A stretch of DNA of 38,584 nt from Streptococcus sanguinis (GTDB lineage Bacteria > Bacillota > Bacilli > Lactobacillales > Streptococcaceae). The stretch is from contig NZ_RJMM01000010.1 in NCBI RefSeq assembly GCF_003943655.1, positions 1 to 38,584 of the forward strand, read 5' to 3'. The stretch's first letter is position 1. Each line of letters begins with the position of its first letter. A program made the translations under genes and the position numbers. The notes below the pieces were generated by a model, which saw only the letters and a list, made by a program, of their open reading frames with translations, was not told where the DNA came from and ran no database searches. This document shows, in pieces, positions 16,542 to 26,198 of the stretch.

Positions 16542-17579
16542 TTATTTGCCTTTTAAAGCTACAGTCAACTCGACACAGGCTCCTCCTTGGTCTGGATTGA
16601 GCAGGGTCAGACGACCACCGTGCAAGAGAGCTACCTGCTTAGAAAAGGCTAAGCCGATACCATGATGGGGATTAGCTGAATTGCGGCTTTGGTCACTCTG
16701 GTAAAAGAGCCGTTCCGCTCCCAGCAGCATCTCCTCTGAAAATGAAGGGCCGTTGTTCCAGATAGCAAAAACCAACTGGTCCTGCTGAACTGATACCGTT
16801 AGCTTGACTTCCTTTTGATCCTGGTCAGCATGTTCAAGTGCATTTAGTAAGATATTGAGCAAAGCTCGCTTGAGATAGTCCAAATGAATCGACAAAATCA
16901 GACTAAGCTCACAATCTTCTTGGAGAGAAAAACGATAGCTTCCCTGTTTGCTGAACAGTGCCCAGTCGTCCTGGAGATTAGCCAAAAAGTCCCCTAAGGA
17001 AAGCTGACTGAACTGATTAGAATCAATCTGAAAAGTCTTAGCGTAATCAATCAAAGAGCCACAATACTCTTCCATCTTGTGACTGGCCTGCAAAATCTCA
17101 GCAGCATATTCTGCCTGTGGATAGCCCAACTGCGCCAATTCCAAGAGCTCAGCATTCCCCTTAATCACAGTTAGGGGCGTCTTCAAATCGTGCGATGTCG
17201 CTGATAGCTGTAAAATCAACTCCTGATTATGCTGCTGCTCTCTTTCTAGAAGACGAGCATTATCTTGGTGGCTGCTCCGTAAATCGCTGTAGACTTCTAG
17301 CATTTCCTCAATCCGAAAAAGCTGACTTTGATTTTCTTCTAAAAGCTTCTCGCTCTTTAGCATTTTTATTTCCCTGTCGATTTTTCGGAGCAATTTCAAA
17401 ATATGATAAAAAGTAATCAGCAGCAAGCTCCCTGCCCAAAAGAACAAGGTGAAAAGAACGTGATTACTTCCTTGCGTAAATTCATAGCCTATAAGTACAA
17501 AAATCAAAACATGAAAGAAGACGATTTTTAAACTGGTTGTCCAGACTAGGCTTTTGAAATTTCGGGTTCTAATTGCCAT
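16542..17579 (-). CDS. Intramembrane-sensing histidine kinase
   Basis: The 345-residue kinase has two membrane helices (about 15-33 and 41-60) with only about seven residues outside. There is a coiled linker, then a HisKA domain with phosphoacceptor His130 in SATSHDLKTPLTVIKGN and a HATPase domain (NILLNALEHAD, GIGLAFSKQVALLHGG). It has no sensor domain, so it probably senses through the membrane or the adjacent exporter, as in Bce/Lan-type modules. The start overlaps the regulator gene by 34 nt, an unusually long overlap with a weak ribosome site. It is last in the five-gene ABC operon. Confidence 0.88.
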   Translation of the reverse strand: MAIRTRNFKSLVWTTSLKIVFFHVLIFVLIGYEFTQGSNHVLFTLFFWAGSLLLITFYHILKLLRKIDREIKMLKSEKLLEENQSQLFRIEEMLEVYSDLRSSHQDNARLLEREQQHNQELILQLSATSHDLKTPLTVIKGNAELLELAQLGYPQAEYAAEILQASHKMEEYCGSLIDYAKTFQIDSNQFSQLSLGDFLANLQDDWALFSKQGSYRFSLQEDCELSLILSIHLDYLKRALLNILLNALEHADQDQKEVKLTVSVQQDQLVFAIWNNGPSFSEEMLLGAERLFYQSDQSRNSANPHHGIGLAFSKQVALLHGGRLTLLNPDQGGACVELTVALKGK

Positions 17580-18244
17580 CTATAGCCTACTCCTCTCACT
17601 GTTGCGATTGCTTGCAGCCCTTCTTGTTTGCATTTTTGGCGAATCTGATATACGTATTCTGAAATAGAGCGAAGCTGTGTTTCTGAGCTTTCTGGGTAAA
17701 GCAAGGTATGCAGGCGTTCAGCTGAAAAGGTCTGCTTGGGATTGCTAGCTAGTAAATGTAGCAACTTAAACTCTCGCTCTGAAAATTTCAAGACTTTACC
17801 AAAACAGGCAACTTCATAGCGCTCTGGATAAAATTGACAAGAAGTAATTTCAGAATAGCGCTCCTCACGTCTTTCCTCCCGACGAAGATGAGCTCTGACA
17901 CGCGCCAGCAATTCTTTGGTCCCAAAAGGTTTGACAATATAGTCATCTGCCCCACGAAAGAGCCCTTCCACCTTGTCCGCCTCCAACTCCTTAGCCGTCA
18001 GAAAGATGATGGGACACGAAAGATGAGGACGAATGTAGGAGCACAGCTCAAAACCATTAACAGGCTCCATCATCACATCTAGCAAAATCAAGTCATATCC
18101 GACAAAATTCGTCAGCTCTAGCTCTTCTATCCGATCAAGCGTCGTCACATCATAAGCATCGAGCTCTAGGACGTTTTTCACCAGCTTCAAAATGCTCCGG
18201 TCGTCATCAACCACCAAAATACGATACTGTCTCATAATTTCCAT
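17546..18244 (-). CDS. OmpR-family response regulator
   Basis: The 232-residue protein has a receiver domain (phosphoacceptor Asp56 in DLILLDVMME, acidic residues at 13-15, Lys in DDYIVKPFGTKELLAR) and a winged-helix output domain (about 135-225, with FKLLHLLASNPKQTFS and GVGYRW). It lies 12 bp after the second permease gene and precedes its kinase. Tandem AAGTTCAGA repeats 11 bp apart in front of the ABC operon are the expected type of OmpR-class target, suggesting autoactivation. Confidence 0.9.
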   Translation of the reverse strand: MEIMRQYRILVVDDDRSILKLVKNVLELDAYDVTTLDRIEELELTNFVGYDLILLDVMMEPVNGFELCSYIRPHLSCPIIFLTAKELEADKVEGLFRGADDYIVKPFGTKELLARVRAHLRREERREERYSEITSCQFYPERYEVACFGKVLKFSEREFKLLHLLASNPKQTFSAERLHTLLYPESSETQLRSISEYVYQIRQKCKQEGLQAIATVRGVGYRWQLEPEISKA

Positions 18245-18256
18245 TATAGCATACCT

Positions 18257-18979
18257 CTAGCGAACATCTCGTTTCAAGCTTAAGAATATAGCAGAGCTCC
18301 AAACCAAAGCTAGCCAGAACAGCTGTATCCCCAGACCTGATAAATCTATTGAATGCTGAAGCCCTTCATACTCAAAGAGATTTAGGGTAGCCAGATCGGG
18401 CAGGTATTTTGCTTCCTTGATGAACGTTGCCAACAAACGACTGAGACCAATCAAGAGAGGAAAGAGCACCGACACCGGCACAACCCAAGATTGAAATAGA
18501 AAAGCGAGGCCGGCAGTTAAAAAAGCCAGAAAAAGATTGCTGAGAAGACCAAAAGAGCTGTAATAAAGGAATTTCCCCAATAAGGACCAGCTAAAGTCTA
18601 GGTTAAAACGAGCCAGCATAACAAGGAAACAGCTGCCTATCATGACACTGTAGAGAGCCAAGAGCAGCAAGGCCAGAAAAAGGAATTTCCCAGCCAACCA
18701 AGCCTTTCTATTTGATACGGCTAGAAAATTCGTTCGCATCCCAGACTTGACAAACTCCTGGGCAAAATAGAGCGAAGTAAAGATGACGATGACAGGCTGC
18801 GCCAGATAGAGGGCATGTAAAGCCTCACTCAGAGCCTTTGTCTGGCCAACTACTGTCTGACTATAGTCAAGATTCATCAGAAAAAAAGGAACGACTACCA
18901 GAGCCACCAAGGCGGCACCAAGAGCGAAATAGTAAGAACGGAACTTAATCCATTCACTTCTAAGTAGAGCTTTTATCAT
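18257..18979 (-). CDS. ABC-2 type permease, second subunit
   Basis: The 240-residue protein has about six membrane segments. The ATG at 18979 (MIKALLRSEWIKFR) overlaps the previous stop (TGATG) and has GGAGG upstream; longer readings run antisense-like through the first permease. The N-terminal motif SEWIKFRS parallels SEWLKIRST in the first permease, so they are paralogs. With the ATPase they form an exporter of the lantibiotic-immunity/bacitracin class (LanFEG-like). The substrate is unknown. Confidence 0.85.
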   Translation of the reverse strand: MIKALLRSEWIKFRSYYFALGAALVALVVVPFFLMNLDYSQTVVGQTKALSEALHALYLAQPVIVIFTSLYFAQEFVKSGMRTNFLAVSNRKAWLAGKFLFLALLLLALYSVMIGSCFLVMLARFNLDFSWSLLGKFLYYSSFGLLSNLFLAFLTAGLAFLFQSWVVPVSVLFPLLIGLSRLLATFIKEAKYLPDLATLNLFEYEGLQHSIDLSGLGIQLFWLALVWSSAIFLSLKRDVR

Positions 18980-19767
18980 CAGTATCGCCCTCCTAAATCC
19001 GTCTTCAAAAAGCGCAGAGAGGTCATGCCGCCGATGACTAGTAACCATACGCCAAGTATCAACAGTCCTTGTAAGGGATTGTTGGCATATTGGGAAGTTG
19101 GCGTTGCCGCAAACAACTCTCCTGCTGGTTGTGGCAGATAAGCTCCCCAACTCGTGTGAGCTGCCAGGTAGTTTCCTAGATTATAGATCTGTGGCACGAG
19201 AAAAAGCAGAGGAACTAGCATGGTCCGAGCCAATAAACCTAACAAAAATGAAAGGATTCCTAATAGGGTTAGAGATAAGGTTTTCCACAAAATCAGACTC
19301 CAAGCAGCCTGATTGAGCAGAATCGGATTAAGCCCTTCCTTTCCTAAAGCCAGATGCATGACCATATAACTACAGTAGATTGATAAAAAGCTACTGGCAA
19401 GAGAAAAGCAAGCAAAGGTCATGAGTTTCCCCACAAGCAACTTCAGGCGGTTATTACAGGTCAAAAGACTGGTTCTCAAGCTATGAGACTGAAATTCCAT
19501 AGCTCCCAAAATTCCAGCTAAAATGACCAAAACCATGCCTGCCATAGAGGCACCATTGAGGCCTAGATATTCCAGCGGGTCAATGGCTTCTGCCAGGCCG
19601 GGAACCGTCTCAGGCGTGGCATCCAAGCCGACAGATAAATACTGTCGACCCTCCAGCCAGGATACGGCAGGCACCAAGAGCAGCATGAAGGCCATACTCA
19701 CTTTGAAAGCCTTGGTTGAGCGAATTTTCAACCATTCTGAATGCAATAAAGACATCGTTTCTTTCAT
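18979..19767 (-). CDS. ABC-2 type permease, first subunit
   Basis: The 262-residue integral membrane protein begins LLHSEWLKIRSTKAFKVSMAF and has about six hydrophobic segments with an extracytoplasmic loop near 25-65. It is typical of LanE/LanG or BcrB-like permeases. The gene lies 1 bp after the ATPase and overlaps the next permease by 1 nt. Export of a peptide antibiotic or a self-defence function is an inference from the class of transporter and the attached two-component system. Confidence 0.85.
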   Translation of the reverse strand: MKETMSLLHSEWLKIRSTKAFKVSMAFMLLLVPAVSWLEGRQYLSVGLDATPETVPGLAEAIDPLEYLGLNGASMAGMVLVILAGILGAMEFQSHSLRTSLLTCNNRLKLLVGKLMTFACFSLASSFLSIYCSYMVMHLALGKEGLNPILLNQAAWSLILWKTLSLTLLGILSFLLGLLARTMLVPLLFLVPQIYNLGNYLAAHTSWGAYLPQPAGELFAATPTSQYANNPLQGLLILGVWLLVIGGMTSLRFLKTDLGGRY

Positions 19768-19768
19768 C

Positions 19769-20476
19769 TTAAACCTCCTCTGTCAAATCAAAGAAGATCT
19801 CTTCTAGACTGTCTGAATCTTCCAGCACCTCTTCCAATCGTCCCTGCTCAATAATTCGCCCATGATGAATCAAGACTACATCATCTGTCACCATTTGCAC
19901 CTCTGATAGGATATGAGAAGATAGAAGTACCGTTTTCCCTAAATCAGCCTGCTGACGGATGAACTTTCTAAACCACTTAATCCCACTTGGATCCAGGCCA
20001 TTAGTCGGCTCATCTAATATAAGAAACTGAGGATCACCCAGCAAAGCTGCGGCCAAACCTAACCGCTGACCTTCTCCCAAAGACAGGCTTGACAAGAGGT
20101 CCTTCCTCTTATGAGCGATTCCAGTCATCTCCAAAACCTCATCGATCCGAGACTTGGGAATAGCATTACTCGCCGCAATAATCCTCAGGTGGTCATAAAC
20201 CTTTCGATTTGGCAGACCGCCAATGCCGTCAAAGGCTGCACCTACCGTTCTGAGCGGATAGGTCATTGACTGATAGGTTTGCCCATCAAAAGTCGCCGTC
20301 CCTGCTGTCGCCCGATCTAACCCCAAGAGAATCCTCAAGGTCGAGCTTTTACCAGCACCATTTGGGCCCAGAAAGGCTGTAATCCGCCCGCTTCTAGCTG
20401 TAAAAGAAATATCTTCTAAAATCTGCTTGCTGCCATGCTTTTTGCAGACTCCTTCTATTTTCACCATATGTTCCAT
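19769..20476 (-). CDS. ABC transporter ATP-binding protein (BcrA/LanF-like)
   Basis: The 235-residue ATPase has Walker A GPNGAGKSS near 37-45, ABC signature LSLGEGQRLG near 130, Walker B FLILDEPTNGLD near 153 and the H-loop in LLSSHILSE. The short C-terminus is acidic. The ATG at 20476 follows AAGGAG. It leads the operon ATPase-permease-permease-regulator-kinase. The gene set matches self-regulated detoxification modules against peptide antibiotics. Confidence 0.9.
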   Translation of the reverse strand: MEHMVKIEGVCKKHGSKQILEDISFTARSGRITAFLGPNGAGKSSTLRILLGLDRATAGTATFDGQTYQSMTYPLRTVGAAFDGIGGLPNRKVYDHLRIIAASNAIPKSRIDEVLEMTGIAHKRKDLLSSLSLGEGQRLGLAAALLGDPQFLILDEPTNGLDPSGIKWFRKFIRQQADLGKTVLLSSHILSEVQMVTDDVVLIHHGRIIEQGRLEEVLEDSDSLEEIFFDLTEEV

Positions 20477-20501
20477 ATTGAACTCCTTTTGATTTTTCTT
20501 T

Positions 20502-20534
20502 AGTATACAGGGGCAAGTTCAGAGAAAGTTCAGA
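20502..20534 (-). promoter_or_regulatory. Promoter and tandem operator-like repeats of the ABC operon
   Basis: Minus strand -10 TATACT (20502-20507) with a poor -35 (AACTTT at about 20525-20530). Two exact direct repeats AAGTTCAGA (plus-strand 20515-20523 and 20526-20534) are spaced 11 bp apart and cover the -35 region. This is the architecture of a promoter activated by an OmpR-family dimer. Confidence 0.6.
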
Positions 20535-20536
20535 CA

Positions 20537-20564
20537 ATAAAAAAACTTGCCTTGCGACAAGTTT
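20537..20564 (-). terminator. Terminator of the folate operon
   Basis: AAACTTG (20543-20549) pairs with CAAGTTT (20558-20564); on the minus strand a run of T follows. It separates folBK from the ABC operon promoter. Confidence 0.75.
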
Positions 20565-20570
20565 CTTTTC

Positions 20571-21383
20571 TCATTTTTCAACCGCATCCCAGAGCTGGCG
20601 GATGCTTTTTTTCTGCACGGGATCGACAAAGTGTGGAGCGATTTCCACCAGAGATTGCAAGACAAAAGCCCGCTCAGCCACATAAGGATGAGGAACAATC
20701 AAGTTTGGACTGTATAACTCTTCTTGTCCTATGTAAAGAATATCCAGATCAATCACACGGGGTCCCCATTTGATTTCCCGCACGCGCCCTAAATCCGCTT
20801 CGATAGCTAACAGCGTCTGCATTAACTCCTCCGGATTGAGCCAAGTCTCAATTTCAACAACTTGATTGAGAAACGAATCCTGCTCAACCCCACCCCAAGG
20901 CTCCGTCTCGATACGACTTGATGCCTTCAAAACTCTTATATTTTGCTCTGCCATTTTTTCCAGAGCAGCATCCAGATTGGCAGTTGGGATGCCTTGGTTG
21001 CTGCCCAGAGCGATAAAGACTTTCCGCTTTTGACGCACCAGCTTGACTGAGCAGGTCTCTAAAGGCAGCGGCACGGGTGCCCAAGGCTTCTTGACCTCCA
21101 AGCTGACCTTCTGCACCAAAGGATGAGTCAGAAAAATCCGATCAATCAGCTTGTAAGCCAGCGTTTCAATCAAGTCTTCCTTGCTTTCCTGACACCAGTA
21201 GGTCAAATCCTGAGCCAATTCTCCATAGTGGATAGAAGCTGTCAGGTCGCCTGTTTTGGCAGCCCGAGTCATATCATAGTCCAAAATCAGATCCAGCACA
21301 AAACGCTGGCCCAATTCCTTCTCTGCTCCAAACAGACCGTGATAAGCATATACTTCCAAATCCTTTATGCGCAGCTGATCCAT
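20571..21383 (-). CDS. folBK: Fused dihydroneopterin aldolase / HPPK (FolB-FolK)
   Basis: This is a bifunctional folate enzyme of 270 residues. The N-terminal half (about 1-118) is FolB, with [20 protein letters not shown] and the octameric aldolase pattern. The C-terminal half (about 120-270) is 6-hydroxymethyl-7,8-dihydropterin pyrophosphokinase, with FIALGSNQG and [14 protein letters not shown]. The fusion is the streptococcal SulD arrangement. It is the last gene of folP-folC-folE-folBK and ends at a terminator. The two steps convert dihydroneopterin to the pyrophosphorylated pterin used by FolP. Confidence 0.96.
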   Translation of the reverse strand: MDQLRIKDLEVYAYHGLFGAEKELGQRFVLDLILDYDMTRAAKTGDLTASIHYGELAQDLTYWCQESKEDLIETLAYKLIDRIFLTHPLVQKVSLEVKKPWAPVPLPLETCSVKLVRQKRKVFIALGSNQGIPTANLDAALEKMAEQNIRVLKASSRIETEPWGGVEQDSFLNQVVEIETWLNPEELMQTLLAIEADLGRVREIKWGPRVIDLDILYIGQEELYSPNLIVPHPYVAERAFVLQSLVEIAPHFVDPVQKKSIRQLWDAVEK

Positions 21384-21470
21384 TCTCTTGTCCTTTCTGA
21401 TTCAAGTTTCTGGATTTCATCCTTAATAAAACTATTTGGCCTTTCCTGACATGCTCCACCACTGATAAGA

Positions 21471-22025
21471 TCAATGTCCCATCAGCTTGTAAGCTTCATT
21501 TTTCAGATCCTTATCCGTCGCTAAAACGCCACGCGCTGCTGTAGTAACCGTTGCAGTGCCAGGCTTTCTGACTCCTCGCATATTCATACACATATGCTCA
21601 GCTTCCACCCAGACCAAGGCCCCTTGAGCACCCAGATAGTCCATCAAGGCCTCAGCAATCTCTACGGTCAATCGCTCTTGAATCTGCGGTTTCTTGGCAT
21701 AGACCTCTACCGTTCGGGCCAGCTTGGACAAGCCTGCTACCCGACCATTAGGCACATAGGCGATGTGAACCTTCCCGTAAAATGGCAGGAAGTGGTGCTC
21801 ACACATGGAATGAAAGAAAATATCCTTCTCCACTACCATATTATTGTCAATGATTTCAAAAGACTTGGCCAGATGCTCCTCAGCAGTCTCACCCAGGCCA
21901 GCAAAGATTTCCTGGTACATTTTAGCAATGCGCTGTGGCGTCTCCTGCAAACCTTCGCGGCTTCCGTCTTCTCCAACCGCCTCAATAATCTGGGCAACAG
22001 CTGCTTCAATTTTCTTCGTGTCCAT
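21471..22025 (-). CDS. folE: GTP cyclohydrolase I
   Basis: It converts GTP to dihydroneopterin triphosphate, the first folate step. The 184-residue protein has the zinc and catalytic motifs [20 protein letters not shown] and [15 protein letters not shown]. The ATG at 22025 follows AGGAGCGTAT; a longer reading has extra residues without a ribosome site. The start overlaps the end of folC by 20 nt. The gene is cotranscribed with the other folate genes. Confidence 0.96.
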   Translation of the reverse strand: MDTKKIEAAVAQIIEAVGEDGSREGLQETPQRIAKMYQEIFAGLGETAEEHLAKSFEIIDNNMVVEKDIFFHSMCEHHFLPFYGKVHIAYVPNGRVAGLSKLARTVEVYAKKPQIQERLTVEIAEALMDYLGAQGALVWVEAEHMCMNMRGVRKPGTATVTTAARGVLATDKDLKNEAYKLMGH

Positions 22026-23403
22026 ATACGCTCCTATGTTCATTTTTATTTTTTGATAACTGACTTGACTGAGAAGGACGCTCAGCAAAGTCTAACTTGC
22101 GATTCTCAAGGATTGATTTTCTAACCTGAGCTAGAAAATAAAGAGAACCCGTAATCAGCAAAAGCTCATCTGACTCATGCTCTACTGCTAAATAATCTGC
22201 TAAATAATCCGGCCATTCTTTGTAAGACAGGCTTTGCTGCTCAGCCAAGGCTTGCATACTCTCTTTAGAAAAACTCCGCGGATCGGCAAAGGCTGTCAAG
22301 CTTATAGCTGCTTTGGGAATCTTTTGCAGGAGCTCCACCATATCATTCAAGGCTTTGGTTTGGATACAAGCAAATAAAATGTGCTTCTTATAAGTCGGAT
22401 AATGCTGGTTCAGTGTCGCAGCTAGCGACCGCAGGGCATGGGGATTATGGGCTCCATCCAGAAGAATAAGCGGCTGATCCAATATTCTTTCCAAACGCCC
22501 AGGCCATACAGCAGCAAGCAAAGCACTCTCAACCTCTGCTTTTGTCAATAAGGGCAGCGACTGCAGCTGACAGTATAGGTCGCACAAGTGCAGAGCTAGT
22601 CCAGCATTATCTGCCTGATGCAGTCCCATCAGAGCTGTTTGATACGAGTCTTTGGCCCGATAGGCATTCGAAAAGGAAAAGCTCTCCTCCGCCTTCTCTG
22701 ACACTTGATGTTCCACTTGATAGTCTTGAGACCAAGAAAAGAGCGGAGCATCTTTTTCAGCAGCCTTTTGCTTGACTACTGCCAGAGCCTCTGGCTCCAA
22801 CCTACCGGTCACAATGGGAACTCCAGGCTTGATAATGCCAGCTTTCTGCTGGGCAATAGCCTCTAGACTGTCACCCAGCAGGGCCACATGATCCAAACCA
22901 ACTGTCGTGATAGCAGTCAGTAAGGGCTGGCAGACATTGGTACTATCCAAAAGCCCACCCATGCCGACCTCGATAATAGCCACATCCACCTGCTGCTGGA
23001 CAAAGTAATCATAAGCTAGGGCAGTTACAATTTCAAACTCAGTCACTCCCTGTAAACTAGAGTCAGCCGCATGCTGGGCCAAAAGCTCTTGGTAAATAGA
23101 AAGTAATCTCTGAAGGTCTTGGTCGGAGATCTCATTGCCATTAATGGCAATCTGCTCATTGTAGCTGACCAGATAAGGAGAGGTAAAGGTGCCAACACGC
23201 AGGTCTCGCACCTCCAAAAGTTGGCGCAGATGGGCAATGGTTGAACCCTTGCCATTCGTCCCGGCGATATGAATGACTGGCAGCTGCAAATGCGGATTGC
23301 CCCGCAACTCCAGCAAAAGCTCCATCCGCTCCAAGCCAAAATGGGGACTGGCTGTCCGATAGGCTTCCAGCCAACTTAAATCAGGTAATTCTTGTTTTTT
23401 CAT
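22006..23403 (-). CDS. folC: Folylpolyglutamate / dihydrofolate synthase
   Basis: The 465-residue ligase adds glutamate to dihydropteroate and to folates. It has the ATP loop [11 protein letters not shown] near residue 45, FTSPYL, a Mur-ligase-type core, and [12 protein letters not shown] near 328 in the C-terminal domain. The C-terminus has about 40 poorly conserved hydrophilic residues ([14 protein letters not shown] onwards), longer than usual, and runs into the start of folE. The start lies 1 bp after folP. This is the SulB position in the streptococcal sul/fol operon. Confidence 0.95.
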   Translation of the reverse strand: MKKQELPDLSWLEAYRTASPHFGLERMELLLELRGNPHLQLPVIHIAGTNGKGSTIAHLRQLLEVRDLRVGTFTSPYLVSYNEQIAINGNEISDQDLQRLLSIYQELLAQHAADSSLQGVTEFEIVTALAYDYFVQQQVDVAIIEVGMGGLLDSTNVCQPLLTAITTVGLDHVALLGDSLEAIAQQKAGIIKPGVPIVTGRLEPEALAVVKQKAAEKDAPLFSWSQDYQVEHQVSEKAEESFSFSNAYRAKDSYQTALMGLHQADNAGLALHLCDLYCQLQSLPLLTKAEVESALLAAVWPGRLERILDQPLILLDGAHNPHALRSLAATLNQHYPTYKKHILFACIQTKALNDMVELLQKIPKAAISLTAFADPRSFSKESMQALAEQQSLSYKEWPDYLADYLAVEHESDELLLITGSLYFLAQVRKSILENRKLDFAERPSQSSQLSKNKNEHRSVYGHEEN

Positions 23404-23404
23404 C

Positions 23405-24516
<1,112 letters not shown>

Positions 24517-24522
24517 TTTACC

Positions 24523-24550
24523 ATTTTACCATAATTCTTCTATTTGACAA
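24523..24550 (-). promoter_or_regulatory. Promoter of the folate operon
   Basis: Minus strand: -35 TTGTCA (24545-24550), 16 bp, -10 TAAAAT (24523-24528) with an extended TGG. It lies about 160 bp from folP. Confidence 0.65.
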
Positions 24551-24558
24551 AACACTTT

Positions 24559-25197
24559 CTAAAAGCAAAAGGGTAAAAGGCTGAGAATAATCATATTTCT
24601 GAGAATATGGGCCAGCATAGACAGCTCCAAACGCTGAAAATAAGGCCTGAGGAGATGGGCAAAGACTAGTCCCAAAACTAGATGGGACAGAAAACACAGA
24701 GTTTCCTGAGGATTTTTCGCAAGGGAAAAGCAGAGCAAACCTAGTGCAATCCCCCAGCTCTTCCGATAGCGAAGAGAGAAGTCACTGTCAACAAATTTCG
24801 GTGCTGCAGGGGATAAGACGGCGATGTCAATCCCCAAAAGCAAAAGAGAAGACGACAGAAAACTCTCCGTCAGCATCTGCTCCACCGCCTGACCTGACTG
24901 CACCTCCTTACCACACAGCAGAAGAACCCCCGCAGCATTGACCAAAATCATCAAAAAATACAAGAAAAGCAAGTGTCGACAATTGCTTGACTGACGCAGA
25001 GAACCTTTGATTTCCTGCAGCTCTCTGGCAAAATAAAAGGCACAACAAAAAAGCAACCCCAGCAAGCCCACCATAAAAAGCAGATTAGCCTGACTAAAGA
25101 CCAAGCGATGAGGCATTGGATGAAGCATGAGCAGCAGTCCCGTCTGAGACAACATAGCCAGTAGTAACAATTGAATGATTTTCTCTAGTTTCAGCAT
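24559..25197 (-). CDS. CPBP-like membrane protein without the protease motif
   Basis: The 212-residue polytopic protein has about six membrane segments. Its C-terminus (FQRLELSMLAHILRN) matches the last motif of the neighbouring CPBP protein (FKRLEMSILAHMLRN), so the two are related. It lacks the EExxxR and FxxxH motifs that form the CPBP catalytic site. It is a likely inactive paralog or a diverged immunity-type protein. It ends just upstream of the folate promoter. Confidence 0.75.
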   Translation of the reverse strand: MLKLEKIIQLLLLAMLSQTGLLLMLHPMPHRLVFSQANLLFMVGLLGLLFCCAFYFARELQEIKGSLRQSSNCRHLLFLYFLMILVNAAGVLLLCGKEVQSGQAVEQMLTESFLSSSLLLLGIDIAVLSPAAPKFVDSDFSLRYRKSWGIALGLLCFSLAKNPQETLCFLSHLVLGLVFAHLLRPYFQRLELSMLAHILRNMIILSLLPFCF

Positions 25198-25286
25198 ATT
25201 CTCTCCATTCTTCTCTTATCATTATAGAAGAAGTAAGAGCAAGCTGGTAGAAATCCCCTCAAATGTCCTAATTTGTGCCTCAAATG

Positions 25287-25313
25287 ACAAAAAAAGCAGG
25301 TATTCTCTGCTTT
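25287..25313 (-). terminator. Terminator downstream of the CPBP protease gene
   Basis: AAAGCAG (25293-25299) pairs with CTGCTTT (25307-25313), followed on the minus strand by a T run. Confidence 0.75.
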
Positions 25314-25314
25314 C

Positions 25315-25992
25315 CTACTTGTTCACCAAACCTGTCAGTATCATAATGAGTACTGCAACTCCATTTCTTAGCATGTGTGCTAAAATAGACATTTCCAAAC
25401 GCTTAAATATGTAAGCAACAGCAGCTAAAACAGCACCCATACCTGCATATATAACAAAACTGCCGATATTGGTCGGACCATGAAAAAGACCGAAAAGAAT
25501 GACTCCTACAACCAAGCCCCAAACATAATGCTTGGTAAAAATTTTCTGAGGAATCAAACCGCGAAAGACTACTTCCTCCAAGATAGGAGCCTGAATCACA
25601 GCTCCTACTACTAATAAAATCTTGGGTACATGCTGAAATAATGCATTCAAGGCATCCTGATTAGCAGTAGAAATAGCCTGACCTTCCAGCAGCATGATAA
25701 TTGCTCCCAGCATGTTGACGCCAATCATGACAACATTAGAAACAGCTAACCAGCCAAACGAAGACCATTTGAAGAAGCTAAAGTCAAGGCTCAGTAGTTC
25801 TTCTTGCTTAGCCATTCTCAGAACAAAAAAGACAATCAAAAAATATACAACCAGCACAAAGATAGTCTGTCCAGCTGAAAAACTCTTCTCAGAAGCAGTC
25901 ATATGTCGGATAAATATAAATGGTATCTGGCTGAGAAATAAGACAAACAGAGTCAGTAGGATGTACTCTAATTTTTTTAGAATTGCTTTCAT
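25315..25992 (-). CDS. CPBP family intramembrane metalloprotease
   Basis: The 225-residue polytopic protein of the CAAX/CPBP (Abi) family has the catalytic motifs EEVVFRG near residue 140, FGLFHG near 178 and LAHMLRNG near 209. The ATG at 25992 follows AAGGAGAAAGAT; the longer reading lacks a ribosome site. In lactic bacteria these proteins often confer bacteriocin self-immunity or process membrane substrates; the specific role here is not known. The upstream neighbour is ackA and the downstream neighbour is its degenerate paralog. Confidence 0.9.
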   Translation of the reverse strand: MKAILKKLEYILLTLFVLFLSQIPFIFIRHMTASEKSFSAGQTIFVLVVYFLIVFFVLRMAKQEELLSLDFSFFKWSSFGWLAVSNVVMIGVNMLGAIIMLLEGQAISTANQDALNALFQHVPKILLVVGAVIQAPILEEVVFRGLIPQKIFTKHYVWGLVVGVILFGLFHGPTNIGSFVIYAGMGAVLAAVAYIFKRLEMSILAHMLRNGVAVLIMILTGLVNK

Positions 25993-26168
25993 ATCTTTCT
26001 CCTTTTCCTTCCTAGTATAGCTCAATTTTCTCTTTTTGTATAGACAATTCTTGACTGCAAGCATTTTGTATATTACGTATTGAGAGCCAATACTGATAGT
26101 GACTATGAGAACGAATCGCTCAATGTTTTCAAGGCCAGCAACCAAGAAAATCCTTTCTTAAAGCATAT

Positions 26169-26198
26169 AAAAAGCCCAGTCAAACTGAGCTTTTGGAT
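26169..26198 (-). terminator. Terminator of the comY-ackA operon
   Basis: AAAAGCCCAGT (26170-26180) pairs with ACTGAGCTTTT (26184-26194) with one mismatch and a 3-nt loop. On the minus strand T follows. Confidence 0.8.
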
